64,000 nucleotides of DNA, from NCBI GenBank assembly GCA_022605405.1, contig JABYQQ010000030.1:124001-188000 (forward strand). The letters run 5' to 3'. Shown here in pieces: positions 45,947 through 57,619 of this stretch. The number at the start of each line of letters is the position of its first letter. The stretch's first letter is position 1. The DNA is from Earliella scabrosa (taxonomy: Eukaryota; Basidiomycota; Agaricomycetes; Polyporales; Polyporaceae). A program made the position numbers and the translations under genes. The notes beneath the pieces were generated by a model. That model had not been told where the DNA came from. It saw only the letters and a list, made by a program, of their open reading frames with translations, and did no database searches.

Positions 45947-46720
45947 GCGTTCGCTTGATTGGTCATGTCTTGTGTATGCTGTAGGTGCTTGCGATGTCAT
46001 TCTCCTCCGCTCCGGACATACTCATGCTGAGTGTGTTGTCCAGTGCCGGGTTGGCGCGTACATTGACGGACCCGATAGCATCGCCGTCTCGGCGAGTAAC
46101 TTCTTGTATATTCTGCGCGTGGGCATAGTCTCATGCGAGTGTGAGGACGTGCGCATACGCCTGCCAGTGTGTCCTAAGGCCTGAGACCCTCGGAGTGTCT
46201 TCGTGATTAACCACAAAGACGCCCAACTTCCTAGTCGTGCAATAGAACGTGTACGTCTAATACTAATCTGGGCTCCCTGAAGGACGCCGACCTCGATTTG
46301 ATAGCATCTTTTGGCATATTTTGATTCCTGACACTGAAAAACCCTGGGCCCGCGCCGGGGTACGCTTCAAGTTGCGCCATATAGTACCCTGCTACTCTGA
46401 CGTTCCTGCCAGTAGGTCTTTGAACCTGCTTCCGCGCTCACCTCGAAGCTGCCTTCATTATCGTTGACCCTTTGGTCCCCTTGTGACTCTGCTCAGTAGC
46501 TGGTGTGCGTTATTCAAACGAGATCCGACTCGGAGGCACTGGCAGACCGCAAGTAACTTTGATGAGACTGTTGTCGCGATAATCCGATCGCACTGGTGCA
46601 AGCTCAGCAACATAAGTATTCTGGCTCCTTGGCTCTAGGATGGACGTTTTTCTGAGACACCCAAATCACACCCTGCATTGGATTCGGGAATAGTACGCGT
46701 ATCGATTTCTCAAGGCGCCA
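45947..46720. other. Intergenic stretch, nothing recognised
   Basis: 3' flanks of two converging genes. Frames under 110 codons and no repeat structure seen. Confidence 0.35.
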
Positions 46721-48400
46721 TCACCTCGGCGTCTCATCTTCAACGTTCTCCTCTACATTCACGCCACTGCCAGTGGTGCCGGCCTGAAAATGTAGCACGG
46801 ACAAGTCTCCAAAACACGAAGCGATCGTGGGTTCAGTGATGCGCTTGTCCACGCTCTGCAGATTGAGGAGGGAACGAGAGACTAGAATGGATGTGAGTCT
46901 GGAATAAGATTGTGCCATGAATGAGTATGCCATCATGACAATTTGAGCCGCAGACGTGGCGAGACGTACGGAGAACTGAACGACGTGAGGGAACTGACTG
47001 CATTGCTGTTTTGGTCCGGGATTACAACCTAGCGTGCAGAGGAGTAGTCAGCCTGAGCTGCAACTAGACTCAAGATGCTGGGGGGTGGGGGCCCTCGCTC
47101 ACCGATAGCTGGGTTAACACGAGATGTAAGGTATTTAACACCGTGAGGACGCTGAGGAAGCGCCAGTGGTGAGTCACCGTTCATAACTACCATTGAGGTG
47201 GGTGCGGTCACCAGAAGTATACAGATCCTACGCGGTATGACTGCTCAGATGGGATGATGTCCACATAGAAGTAGAGTTCACTTGCCATCTCTAATGAGCA
47301 GGAGTGCAAATGACGATGAGCCGCCGGGCTGATTGCCCCCCAAGCTTCGATGCAGCTGGGCTGCATTGTATAACGCTTTCCAGGTGACAGCAACCACGAT
47401 ACCATCTCCGATGATGAGTGCAACCCGTGACGCGATCACTGCGCCTGGTGTTCGAGAGAATTCAAAGGCACATGAGCTTTGCACAGATTCACATTAAATG
47501 AGAGTAGCTCACCTCTATAAGTCAAGGTAAACCCAAAGCGAGGTCAATATCAGAGGTCGACTCAAACACATACTATCGCAATCTTACACAACGTTGAGCC
47601 AAGCTGGGGGAAATGTATCTTGCCTACACCCAATGTCGTAGCTTACCCGGGCCGAGGGAGAAGCAACAGTGTAACGTATGCGCATCTGAACATAAACGCG
47701 GTAAGCTTCATGACTAGGCATGGTTAAGATTATACATACGATATTGATTGCAAAGGGAATGCAATAGAGACAAAATATGACAATGGGTGTTGCTAGATGA
47801 CGACCGTTGACGGCAAATGTACGCAGGGCGGACACAGCTTCCGCCGTGCCAGTGCAATGATCAGAACTGCCAAATGACTCGCGAGCACACAGGGATTGCG
47901 GTTTACATACCGCCTAATACCAGATAACGCGAAACGCTCAGAGCACTAGAAACCTTGAAAGTAACAACGCATCTGATATGCAAGAGTAACATCAGACGAT
48001 GGTTCTCGTCATAAAGATGGTGACCGCTAGATACTCACTTGACGAACTGGTTCAAAAGCTCTAAGCTGTCGGACATCAGTACAGGGCATAGAACGCAGTG
48101 ATTCTCACCGGAGGTGCTAATCGAGCCAATGTCCAAAATGGTCCATCGACGACGAGACCCAGATATCGGTTGACAACGAACAAGACAAACGCTATTGTGC
48201 GCTTGCGCCGCCAATATAGTTCTACTTCTGCTGAGAACGTGATGAGCCACTCGTAGACAATGAGGGCTTGGCGTATGGAGGAGGGGCGTTAGTAGTGATC
48301 ATGAACTTCGGTGAGTTGCGATGCACTCACTGTCTATCGCGTACTCAATGCAACTGTTGAGAAAATAGGACTCGTGGATTGCTACTGCATTCAGAGACAT
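46721..48400 (-). CDS. DUF6533-family multi-pass membrane protein (copy C)
   Basis: Starts MSLNAVAIHESYFLNSCIEY (48400). The next exon has the DUF6533 core IVYEWLITFSAEVELYWRRK and LFVVNRYLGLVVDG. An 8 nt exon TTCGTCAA (48046-48039) follows, then CVVTFKVSSALSVSRYLVLG. Later exons include ALRTFAVNGRHLATPIVIFC, VALIIGDGIVVAVTWKA and a C-terminal RSLLNLQSVDKRITEPTIA. It is clearly the closest paralogue of copy A: same exon plan, same tiny exon, and similar RITEPT tail. About seven hydrophobic helices; function unknown. Internal borders after 47900 are approximate. Confidence 0.7.
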
Positions 48401-48895
48401 GATCGCAAGTGGGGGTTATTTGCTAAAGAGCTGTTGCTAGATTTCTTGTATATGTCCGACACAAGGCACTACCGCATCCGCCCCATTCAATCAAGTGCCC
48501 TTCTGTCGTGATGATAGTGTGGGTTGAAAGCAGGCTCTGAAAGCTATCTTTAGAGAACAAATACATATTGATACAGCGCCATCCGGTGTCTCTGGTGAGT
48601 CATGGACGATGGTGGGGACAGCACCATATGGTGCGGCGCAATACACTCACTGATAAAATGATGTGTGTCAAGTCTTCCTGCAGTTGATTGTCATGGTATG
48701 GACGAGCTCGGCTGCAATTGGAGATAATTATACGGCCAAGGCACGAGAAAGCCACGGTCGGGCTTGTAAGTCAGAGTCGTTCCGGAGCGGACACCATGGC
48801 GGTACCACACAGCGCGTCCACATTCGACAGAAGATCTGTACGAGGGCAGTATCGAGACACCAGACACTGTCTCGCCCCTACACCGCCGTCCCGAC
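48401..48895. other. Intergenic stretch between copy C and GRC3
   Basis: Upstream region of the DUF6533 gene and 3' flank of GRC3. No supported gene. Confidence 0.35.
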
Positions 48896-51455
48896 TCACG
48901 CCTGCCCCCTCCGCATGAGGTTCCGCCTCACCCGCCGCCTCTCCCCACCCGCACCCTCGCCCTTGCCCCAGCGGAGGAACGGCACCCGGGCCCGCTCATA
49001 CCCCGCAACGCCGCCGTCCGCCCCGCTCGTCCCGTCAAGCATGCCCCACACCGGGAGCTGCAGCTCGCCCTTGACGAGCGTGCGTGCGGAACCGAGGAGC
49101 GCGGGCGGGAGCGGGGTTAGGAGGTGCAGGTGGAGGTTGGTGTGCGGATGAGAGGAGGGTGAGAGGGCGCGGACGAGTGCGAGGCCGAGGCAGCGGGATG
49201 TGTGGGGCGAGGGCGGGGGTGCGCCTTGTTCGTACGGCAGCCCGTCTCCGACACTGGGACCGGGTGGGAACAGTGGGACGGCGTCGTCGTTGGAGGCGAT
49301 GAGGGCGACGATGGAGCAGTTGAGCGCACGGGCGAGCTCGGAGGGGACGACGTCTTCTGCGCCTGCGCCTGTGAGGACGAGCTGGTCGAACGCAGCGCGG
49401 CAGTCGACTTCGTACGGCGGCTGGGCGCAGAGCGGAAGGGAGGTCATCCAGTGGGTCGCCATTGAAGATGCGTAGGGAGAGGGGCTGGCGGGAGGGGGAG
49501 GGAAGATTGCGTGGAAGTAAGAGAGGAGGGTGAGAGTGCGGTGGTCGGCTGCTGTGTAGTGGGTTGTGAGAGGCGAGGGCGGGATGGCCTCGATTGGGTG
49601 GATACTGGGTCCGTCGGGACCAGTGGAAGGAAGAGGGTACGGCACCGCGACTGCAGATGTCCATTCATCCTCGGGAGAGACGAAGGAGAAAATCGATGTT
49701 GGCTCGACGATCTCCTCCACTTTGCGCGCCAAGTCTGCGCCGAGGCCTTTGGTCCAGCCCATCGTATTGACGACTAGAGGGATGCTAGACGTGATCCGCT
49801 CCTCGTCAGTATTCGAGTCCGAGATGTCCTCGTCTGCGAGTGTCGCATTCTCGACGTCGAGCCGATAGAGCTGCATGAGCGCCTGAATGGAGTCGAGGTA
49901 GTGAGATGGTGAATTGCGCGGTGATGTTGCACCTATGAAGTGGGCCGCGTACGGAACAGACGGATGCGAGAAGGGAGGGCCTGCAGAAGTGACGGAGATG
50001 AGACCTGTGTATGCGAAGAATCGAGGGACTGGCTCACCGAAGACGGGCTGCTCCAGGACGTTCAGGCTCACTGTACCTCCTGGAGTGAATTCGGATTGTC
50101 CGACGTCACACTCGAGATACGCGACCCGACGATATCTGAAGCATCGTAAGTCAGCTTCATGACTGAGATCACTGGAAGGAAATATGTACCTCGAGAGTAA
50201 ACGGTTGAGCAGCAGTCTTGCGAAGGTGCTCTTCCCAGCGTTCTTCGGTCCCCTCACTAGATACGTGCCTCCGCGGGACACACGACTGTCTTTGTCATTT
50301 TTCACGGCAGAGAAAGTCGCAGAGATCGCGCCATTCCACGTCGGGGGTACAATGAGAGGAGCGACGTCCGGCGTTTGGTCGGTAAGCTGCATATGTACAT
50401 GGCCGTGGCCGTCTGAGAACGCGCTCGGGAGTAAAAGTTATATTGACATTGTCACGCACGAGGTACACGGTATCGATGTCCAAGTCAGATCGGAGCTGGT
50501 CGCGGTGCCAGCGCGAGGGCGCGAGGAAGCCATCGAATGTCCTACAGATCTTGCCTAAGCCCTCGACACCGGTGTCTAGGGACTGGAGGAGGAGGACTGC
50601 GTCGAAGTCTTGGGCCGCCGCAGAAATTGTAGGTGGAAGCTCCGTAATGGCGGCTGGAGAACGTGAAGAGGACGGGGACCGGTCGGAAAAGCATTCGATG
50701 AGGGGGATGGGAGATGAGCGAGGAGCAAAGACGGGGTGGACAGTGGCTGCAGGGGAAAGAGGGAAGCCAGCAAGAGACACGGATCCGCGTAGCAGTACGA
50801 GGCTGTATGTACCCAAGAGAGCAAGGGTGTCCTTCGCTCGGAGGAGGACTACGGTTCGCCGCACGTCCGCGCTGCCCTCGGTTGCCAGAGCAGGCAGGTG
50901 GAAGACGTTCTGGTTGAGTGTCGGACGAAAGGATGATAGCACAGACGAGGGCTGCGGCGTAAATTGTTGGAGAGGTGAAGGGATAGGGACGTCGAGAATG
51001 ACTGGCTCAGGAAGATCCTCATCCTGGTCGTCTTCGTCGGATGAGTCGACCAAGGGCGCACTCGGGGACCACGCGCGTTTTAATGGCCGGCCGCGAGTGG
51101 GAGGGGCAGGGGCACGTACTTGGGGTAGATCGCGTGAGGACCGGCTGGCGTCGGTGTCGTCCCCGTCGTCGCTGTCCTCGACGACTATGAGCTCATCTTG
51201 GGCCTTGAATGCGTCCGGCGGAGGGTGAGCGAAGTAGCGCGCGGGTTTTTCTCGCGGCTGCTTGGGCTTTTGGTGCTCACGCTTCTGCCGTTTTGGTGCG
51301 CTACTGGCCGATGCGCTAGGTTTGCGCTTGGGTGGCGGAGGAGAGGAAGGTGTAGAGTGAGGAGGAGGAGACTCGGGCTGGGAGGCCGCGCGAGGAGGGG
51401 TTTGTTGCGGTGTCTGGGCAAGACGCGCCTTTCGCGCTGCGACTGCGCTGAGCAT
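48896..51455 (-). CDS. GRC3: GRC3/NOL9-type polynucleotide 5'-hydroxyl kinase
   Basis: Three exons (51455-50460, 50386-50190, 50135-48896) sum to 810 residues. A basic, Pro/Lys-rich N-terminus (PKRQKREHQKPKQPREKP) suits a nucleolar protein. The Walker A loop is GPKNAGKST at about 378-386, followed by RRVAYLECDVGQSEFTPGG, the characteristic Clp1/Grc3 strand with the Asp of the phosphate site. VNTMGWTKGLGADL is a further family block. The C-terminus ends in Arg-rich sequence. In yeast Grc3 phosphorylates the 5' end left by Las1 cleavage in ITS2 during 25S rRNA maturation and also aids Pol I termination. It starts 262 bp from TSR2, divergently. Confidence 0.88.
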
Positions 51456-51717
51456 CCCACCTTGGAACGCGACGTGATCAGTACCGAGTGCTGAGAGATG
51501 TCCGCCCCAGAGCGGTTGCGAGACGAATGCGACTCCGAGTGCGAGAGTCAGTCAATTGACCGAGCCGTGCCAGACGCGCGACGGTACAGAGAGGCGCCCA
51601 TGAATTTTGTAGCCGAAGCGGGCAGATCTCATCTCACGTTCTCTCTCAACCAGCAGCCACCCGCTCGCGACAGACTAGCCCGGGCACACCCACCCACGGG
51701 CACCCTTTATCGCCCCC
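51456..51717. promoter_or_regulatory. Divergent promoter shared by GRC3 and TSR2
   Basis: 262 bp between the two ATGs, both encoding ribosome-biogenesis factors. I see no clear TATA box; regulatory motifs were not assigned. Confidence 0.5.
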
Positions 51718-52311
51718 ATGTCCTCCTCGTCAGCCACAGACCCCGCGCCCGCCGCACCCCCGCCCACGTCCGTCCTCTTCGCCCGCGGCGTCATCGCCCG
51801 CCTCGCCTACTGGCCCGCCCTCCGCATCGCCGTCGACCAAGGCTGGGGCGGGCCCGCCTCCGCCCAGAAGCGCACCTGGCTCGCCTCCGTGCTCGTCGAC
51901 GACTTTGAGGCCCACACAGACCCCGCGCCCGACGCCGACTACGTCGAGGACCGCCTCCTCCAGGTCATGGCCGACGAGTTCGACGCCGTGCTCGAGGACG
52001 GCAGCGCGGAGGAGGTCGCGCGGGACGTCGTCAGGCTGTGGGAGCAGGTCGCGCGGGGCGAGCATGCGCTGCTGACTGAGTTTGAGGAGAGGGCGGAGAG
52101 GCTGAAGGGCAAGAAGGTGCAGGTCGAGGAGGGCGCGGGCGATGGGAGCGATTGGGAGGATATGAGCAGCGACGAGGACGACGATGAGGGGGTCGAGGAC
52201 GAGGAGGCACCGCAACTGCTCGACGCTAGGCAGCGGCAACCCAAAGAAGAGCCCGAGGTCGATGCCGACGGCTTCATCACTGTCAAGGGGAAGGGCAAGA
52301 GCCACAGGTAA
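51718..52311 (+). CDS. TSR2: Pre-rRNA-processing protein TSR2
   Basis: Single exon, 197 residues. The WGG-type domain is plain: LFARGVIARLAYWPALRIAV then DQGWGGPAS and KRTWLASVLVDDF (about 20-70). The middle is helical and the C-terminus strongly acidic (MSSDEDDDEGVEDEEA), as in yeast Tsr2. Tsr2 releases eS26 from its importin and delivers it to the 40S precursor, and is needed for 20S pre-rRNA processing. Length matches the family. The GC-rich frame begins at the first ATG after the divergent promoter. Confidence 0.88.
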   Translation: MSSSSATDPAPAAPPPTSVLFARGVIARLAYWPALRIAVDQGWGGPASAQKRTWLASVLVDDFEAHTDPAPDADYVEDRLLQVMADEFDAVLEDGSAEEVARDVVRLWEQVARGEHALLTEFEERAERLKGKKVQVEEGAGDGSDWEDMSSDEDDDEGVEDEEAPQLLDARQRQPKEEPEVDADGFITVKGKGKSHR

Positions 52312-52535
52312 GATCCCCACTCGTTGTCTTCCAGTACGTGAATATATCTTCTGTCTCTCGCATGCGCTCTGAAGAGCCGCTGCAGGACCCCATCACACCG
52401 CACGCGGATCGATCGTGTACGAACCCAAAAGCGACGAGCACACTCTAGCACATTAGATTCTAGTGGTACAACAGCGCTTTTCACGCGGCGTCGCACCCGA
52501 ATACATGAGCTCTAATGTAGCAAGAACCGGGCCGT
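52312..52535. terminator. Convergent 3' regions of TSR2 and malate dehydrogenase
   Basis: Only 224 bp separate the two stop codons of genes running toward each other, so both poly(A) regions lie here and may overlap. No specific signal was assigned. Confidence 0.35.
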
Positions 52536-53805
52536 CTAGGACTGCTGCACGAACTTCTTGCCCTTCTCGATGTTCTTCTTGAGCTCAGGTAGGCACGCCG
52601 CGAGCAGCTCTTCCTCCTCCTTCGACAGCTGGCCGAGAGGGTGGATCTTCTCAACACCGTTGGGCTGGAGAAGCGCAAGACAGGTCAGAGGATGCAAATC
52701 AATCAGCGAGCATGCAGGAGAGCACTTACGCCGAGCTCAACGTTGGACGAGAAGAAGTCGATGCCCTGGTCGGCAAAGAGCGGGCTCTTGACGAACGTGG
52801 GCGTGACGACGCCCTTCTCGCCGTGGAGCGCACGGAGGAGGTCGCCAGTGAAGCGGGCACCGGCGTAGGCCATGGAGAGCGTCGCGGAGCCAGCGCCGTC
52901 CTTGGCCTGGACGACCTCGTCACCACCAAACTGGATGCGGTGGACGAGCTTCTTGTAGACCTCGCCAGTGACGCCCTTGCCGAGCTCGGTCTGGGAGAGG
53001 AGCGGGACGATGGTCGCACCCGAGTGGCCGCCGACGACGGGGACGGGAACCTCCTTGGGGTCGGCGTTGGAGAGGCCTGCGAGGAACCGCTGGGCACGGA
53101 CGACGTCGAGCGTGGTCACACCAAAGACGTGAGCGGGGTCGTACACGCCGGCCTTCTCGAGCACGGCGGAGACGATGGGGACGGTGGAGTTGACGGGGTT
53201 GGAGATGACGAGGATGTGGGCCTTGGGGGAGACGCGGGCGACGGCGGCGGCGAGGTCGCGGACGATGGAGGCGTTAGTGTTGAAGAGGTCGTCACGGGTC
53301 ATCTAGGGACGGAGTTAGTACGGCATGGGAAGAGGGAAGGACGGAGGAGGGGGAAGCTCGAGCTTACACCAGGCTGTGGTAGAGTTGCAAGAAGTCAGCG
53401 CGGTGAACTCTGGCTGGCGTTTTGGACGGCTCTTACCTTGCGGGGAACACCGGCGGGGATGACGACGACGTCAGTGCCCTCGAGGGCCTGGTCGAGCTTG
53501 TCGGCCGGGTAGCCCTTGACCTGGGAGCAGCGAGGTGAGGTTACACGTAGCGCGCGGGGAGGGAGCCAGAGACGGACCTCGCTCTTGGTGTCGACATGGG
53601 AGACGTCGGCAGCAACACCGGGCGCACCGCGGATATCGTAGAGGCTGAGCTCGGTGACGTGGGGGTTGAGCTTGAGGAGGAGGGACAAGGGCTGGCCGAT
53701 TCCTCCACCAGCACCGAGGACAGCGACCTTGGACTGGCGAGCGGTGGAGGAGGAGAAGGCGCGGGAGCCGGTCGCGAGGGAGCGTGCAGCAGAGCGGGCA
53801 AACAT
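52536..53805 (-). CDS. Malate dehydrogenase, mitochondrial
   Basis: Five exons (53805-53578, 53520-53437, 53373-53368, 53302-52730, 52664-52536) sum to 339 residues, the usual size. The presequence [20 protein letters not shown] suits mitochondrial import. [20 protein letters not shown] is the NAD-binding loop; [18 protein letters not shown] holds substrate-binding Arg residues; [25 protein letters not shown] and [13 protein letters not shown] (catalytic His) complete the active site. It interconverts malate and oxaloacetate in the TCA cycle. Exon 3 is only six nucleotides (CCTGGT, Pro-Gly) between good splice sites, and without it the conserved PRKPGM would be lost. An in-frame upstream ATG at 53871 is less likely. 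Confidence 0.95.
53368..53373 (-). other. Six-nucleotide microexon of malate dehydrogenase
   Basis: Minus strand reads CTACCACAG, then CCTGGT, then GTAAGCTCG. The exon supplies the Pro-Gly of the conserved VPRKPGMTR loop. Flanking introns are about 63 and 65 nt. Confidence 0.85.
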
Positions 53806-54042
53806 TTTTGGGGACGAGGACGTCGGCGTCGAGGACGAGGGAGACGGTGAGGAGAGGGCTGAAAGGTGCAAGAGAGCGTGAGACGCGGCGGAGAGCGTGT
53901 TTTGAGCCGGGGCCGGGGCGGGTCGGAGCGCGTCGCCGAGGTTGCGCGTGCGCGTGTCCGTCGCGCGGGGACCCTCGCCTCGCCCCGGCGCGCGCGTCCT
54001 CGCTCAGGCTCGCGCCGCCATGCGCAAATCGAGCGTCGAGCA
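53806..54042. promoter_or_regulatory. Divergent promoter, malate dehydrogenase and cyclin C
   Basis: 237 bp of GC-rich sequence between two start codons facing outward. No TATA box recognised. Confidence 0.45.
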
Positions 54043-55576
54043 ATGGCCACCAACTTCTGGTCGAGCTCTCATTAGTGCGTCCACCGCGTCCATCGCCCAC
54101 GCTCCCGCTCACCTCGCGCGCGCACAGCAAACGGTGGATAGTCGATAGGGCGACGCTCCGCCAGGCCCGCTCCGAGGACGTGCAGTACGTCGACAACCCG
54201 GACTATCTCGGCTTGCTCAACATCTTCTTTGCGAACCGTATGTCCCCGTCCGAGTCCGAGACCCCGACAGACCTTGCTCAACTCGGCCGCAGTGATCACC
54301 AAGCTCGGCAAGAAACTGCAGCTGAGGCAGAGGGTCATTGCGACCGCGACCGTCTTCTTCCGCAGGTTCTATGTCAAGAACTCGTACTGCGAGACCGACC
54401 CCTTCATCGTCATCGCCGCCTGCTGCTATGTCGCCGCAAAGGCAGAGGAGTCTCCCGTCCACATCAAGAACGTCGTCTCCGAGGCACGCATGCTCTTCGG
54501 TGCCCACTCTCCTTGCTCTCCATCCGAGACGCCACTCACCTCTGCTGTCTCCAGGCGACGAGTATGGCATCAAGGGCTTCCCCTCAGACAACTCCAAGCT
54601 CGCAGAGATGGAGTTCTACCTCGTCGACGAGCTCGAGTGCGACCTGACCGTCTTCCATCCCTACCGTACCCTCCTCACCCTCTGTAGCAAAGGGACCCCC
54701 GGCACGATCCCGGAGGCCGAGGCAGGCGAGGCAGACGCAGACGACACAGACGGGCCCCGATACTGGGGAACCGGAGAGGGCAGGCTCGAACTCCAGGACG
54801 GTGCGCTGCAGATGGCTTGGTGCGTCCCACTCTTGCTCTTCCTCGTTCTCCCGTCGTTCAGTGTGGCGCTTCCACCCGCCAGGTTCATCATCAACGACAC
54901 ATACCGCTCCGAGCTCTGTCTCCTCTACCCCCCGCACCTCATCGCCATCGCCGCCATCTACCTCACCCTCGTCTTCCACGCCCCGACGCGCGCCTCCATC
55001 CAACAAGGCCCCTCAGCGACCTCTTCCTCTTCCTCGCATTCGCACTCGCACTCGCACTCGGGCTCACACTCGCCCACCCGCCGCTCCTCGCGTACGGCCT
55101 CGCACAGCACAAAGAAGACGCAGGCGGGGGCGGCGCAGCCGCAGGACATCATCGGCTTCATGGCCGGCCTCAACGTGAGCATGCCGCTCGTCGCGACGAT
55201 CGCGCAGGAGATCATCGCGCTCTACGCGCTCTGGAACCGCTACACCGACGAACCGGGCGTGCACTCGGTCCAGGCGACGTTCGTGCAGTTCACGCTCGTC
55301 GGCAAGCGGGCCGCGGCGAGGGCGGCGAGGGCGGCTCGGAGCGCGAGCGTGGCGAGCGCCGCTGGGACGGGGACGGGGACCGGTGCGAATACCCCGGCTG
55401 CTCAGCAGGAGGAGGGGGGTGCGGACGGCGTGGGACAGAGCGAGCAGGTCACGTCGGGGTTCTTGGTCCGGCTCTTGTTGCAGATGAGGGAGCAGCGCGC
55501 GGTGGACATGGCGCATCCCCCCAACGGGCGCCAGGCAGTGAACAAGATGCTCGAGCGCGCACAGGCCGCTGGGTGA
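54043..55576 (+). CDS. Cyclin C, Mediator kinase-module cyclin (SSN8/SRB11 type)
   Basis: Five exons (54043-54074, 54128-54237, 54293-54499, 54555-54819, 54883-55576) sum to 435 residues. MATNFWSSSHYKRWIVD is the conserved cyclin C start, followed by the first cyclin box (LGKKLQLRQRVIATATVFFR, RFYVKNSYCETDPFIVIAAC, KAEESPVHIKNVV). The second box carries INDTYRSELCLLYPPHLIAI. With Cdk8 it forms the kinase module that regulates RNA polymerase II transcription. The protein is longer than yeast or animal cyclin C (about 280-320) because of an acidic insert (EAEAGEADADDTDG), a histidine/serine repeat (SHSHSHSHSGSHS) inside the second box region, and an Ala/Gly-rich C-terminal insert, all probably surface loops. 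Confidence 0.9.
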
Positions 55577-56030
55577 GGGATGAGAGCCGTCTTGATCATC
55601 AAGGTGGTGACAGTCGGATCGGGTCTCTGGGAGAACGCTGTACGTATTCGCATTCGTTCTGGGCTGTATCGGTGACTTTACGGTCGCCAACAGCATCTAT
55701 AGATGCATACATTGTGTGTTCTGATCAAGCTCGGCGATGTATCGCATGTAGAAGACCCATGGGCAGTGTGGAGGTATTGTGAAGTACGTAAATGCTTACC
55801 ATCATGCGGACCGGTCTTGGAAATGTCTGATTGCTTGAGCTCAACACTCAATAGCCATGTCAGCCTTGACAGCGTCCCTGCTTGTTGCGCATGTTGCGAA
55901 CCCACATCTCGAGCTTCAAGGGCTATTCATAGGTTTATGGTGGAGGGTCCGTGCGCTCGAACAGCCATAGTATGCGTACTTCAAGAGGCTTCGCTGGCCG
56001 CAGTTTGAGCATACTTGCCCCCTCCCGCAA
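55577..56030. other. Intergenic stretch
   Basis: 3' flank of cyclin C and upstream of DUF6533 copy D; no supported gene. Confidence 0.35.
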
Positions 56031-57619
56031 TGTCCGTTTGCCAGGACTCGTTAGCTCAGTATATCGCGGCCTTTGCATCTTACGCAACCTCCAGTAAGCA
56101 CAAGATATATACTCGCAGGTACACTCCGGCACTCAACTCACTCTTAATCCACAATATCGTCCAGCCTTTTTCTTGTACGAATACCTCATCACGTTGTCTG
56201 CCGAGGTCGAGCTGTTCTGGAAGTCTGGATTTACCCGAACATCTGCGGTATTCTTCACGAATCGCTATTTGGCTCTCGCGTTCCACTTCTTACCGATATG
56301 GCTCCCACACCGAGTAAATTCGCCTATCTGGTGTATCTTGGTCATCTGCTGATTAGTGAACCGAGCAGCTTGGCATGTATGTGCTATTCGGCGCGCGCCC
56401 TTCAAAGCTTCAAGACGCTTACAGTTGCTTACATGTAGATGCAAAGGCGAATCACTGTTTTTGCTCATCCTCGGTCTCATGCAGTATCCTGTATGGGCAG
56501 GTACGCTTCGATCTCTACTATCAATGTAGTGACTATGACCCTGTGCTAGCTTTTTCTGCAATGCGGGCCTACTCTGTCAGTGCTGAGACAGGCTGGACTC
56601 AAGTTTTGCTCCCAGTACTTGTGTTCATACTGGTGTGTGTTCCAGCTGGCATCAATATTGTAAGCTCCCTGCCATGTCCTCACTACATCATCACTGACGA
56701 ACGTCGATAGCCCCGTATTGTGTGGACTGGCGCGGTTGTCCAAGTGGCATGCGGATGCGTGATGGCGGCTCAACATATCCCCGAGAACTTCAATGTGCTG
56801 TATGTTTCTATGAGTCGCCGTCATAGTAGCAGTTCTTGACGATGATCTATTGGCCATTACATTGTGCGACAGTGGTATGTTGCGTTTATTACAAACCCTG
56901 GCTCTTAACGTAGATTCCTACTTCAGCGGCCGTGATATCCTCAAGATCATCGCTGATTCTCGCAGATGTAATTGTGATTGCCGTAACATGGCGAGCAACG
57001 TATAAGACGGTGCGCTTGTATCGCACGCATGCGCCCTTTGGCACCGAATCGCCTCCGTCGCTCATGGAGCTTGTGATACGGGATGGTTCGTGTCTGCACT
57101 TCTTCCCAATTCTGCGACCGACCGGGCTAACACCAGAACGCTACTCAGGTTCGATATACTTTGTGTAAGAAGCAACCCATTGCTCGCGCTTGTGCTTCAC
57201 ATTATTCACACAACGATCTGCAGCGTTTTGAGCACTCTGAACGCCCTGCATCTGATTTTCTCATTGCCGGCGGCGAGTCCTTGTGTTAACACAGGTCACT
57301 GCTGTTGCTCATATTCCCTCTCAGCTGGTAGCACCCACGTCAGGCGCCGTCTACCTCTCCTCAGCCGAGGCCAGTGTAGTGTCTGTGTTCATTGGCCCGT
57401 ACGTGTTCCTACCTCCGAGCCCTTGGACGTGTGCTCATATTGAACCGCTTCAGGATAACATCCGTCTTGGTGTCCCGCTTTATGCTCAACCTGCGGGAAC
57501 GGAACAAGCAGCTCACGGATCCGTCACTGGATATGTACTCTCCCTCGCGGGCTGGTGGTTTGGTTGAGGAAGGGACTCTCCGTTTTGCAGGCATCACTGA
57601 CGCAAACCCGGATACGTAA
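56031..57619 (+). CDS. DUF6533-family multi-pass membrane protein (copy D)
   Basis: Starts MSVCQDSLAQYIAAFASYAT (56031). The next exon has the DUF6533 core FFLYEYLITLSAEVELFWKS and AVFFTNRYLALAFHFL. Later pieces include FSAMRAYSVSAETGWTQVLL, SLILADVIVIAVTWRATYKT, GSIYFV and the C-terminal RITSVLVSRFMLNLRERNKQ, ending in a short acidic tail. Exon borders in 56380-57170 were not all fixed. The hydrophobic profile is the same seven-segment plan as copies A-C. Function unknown. Confidence 0.68.
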
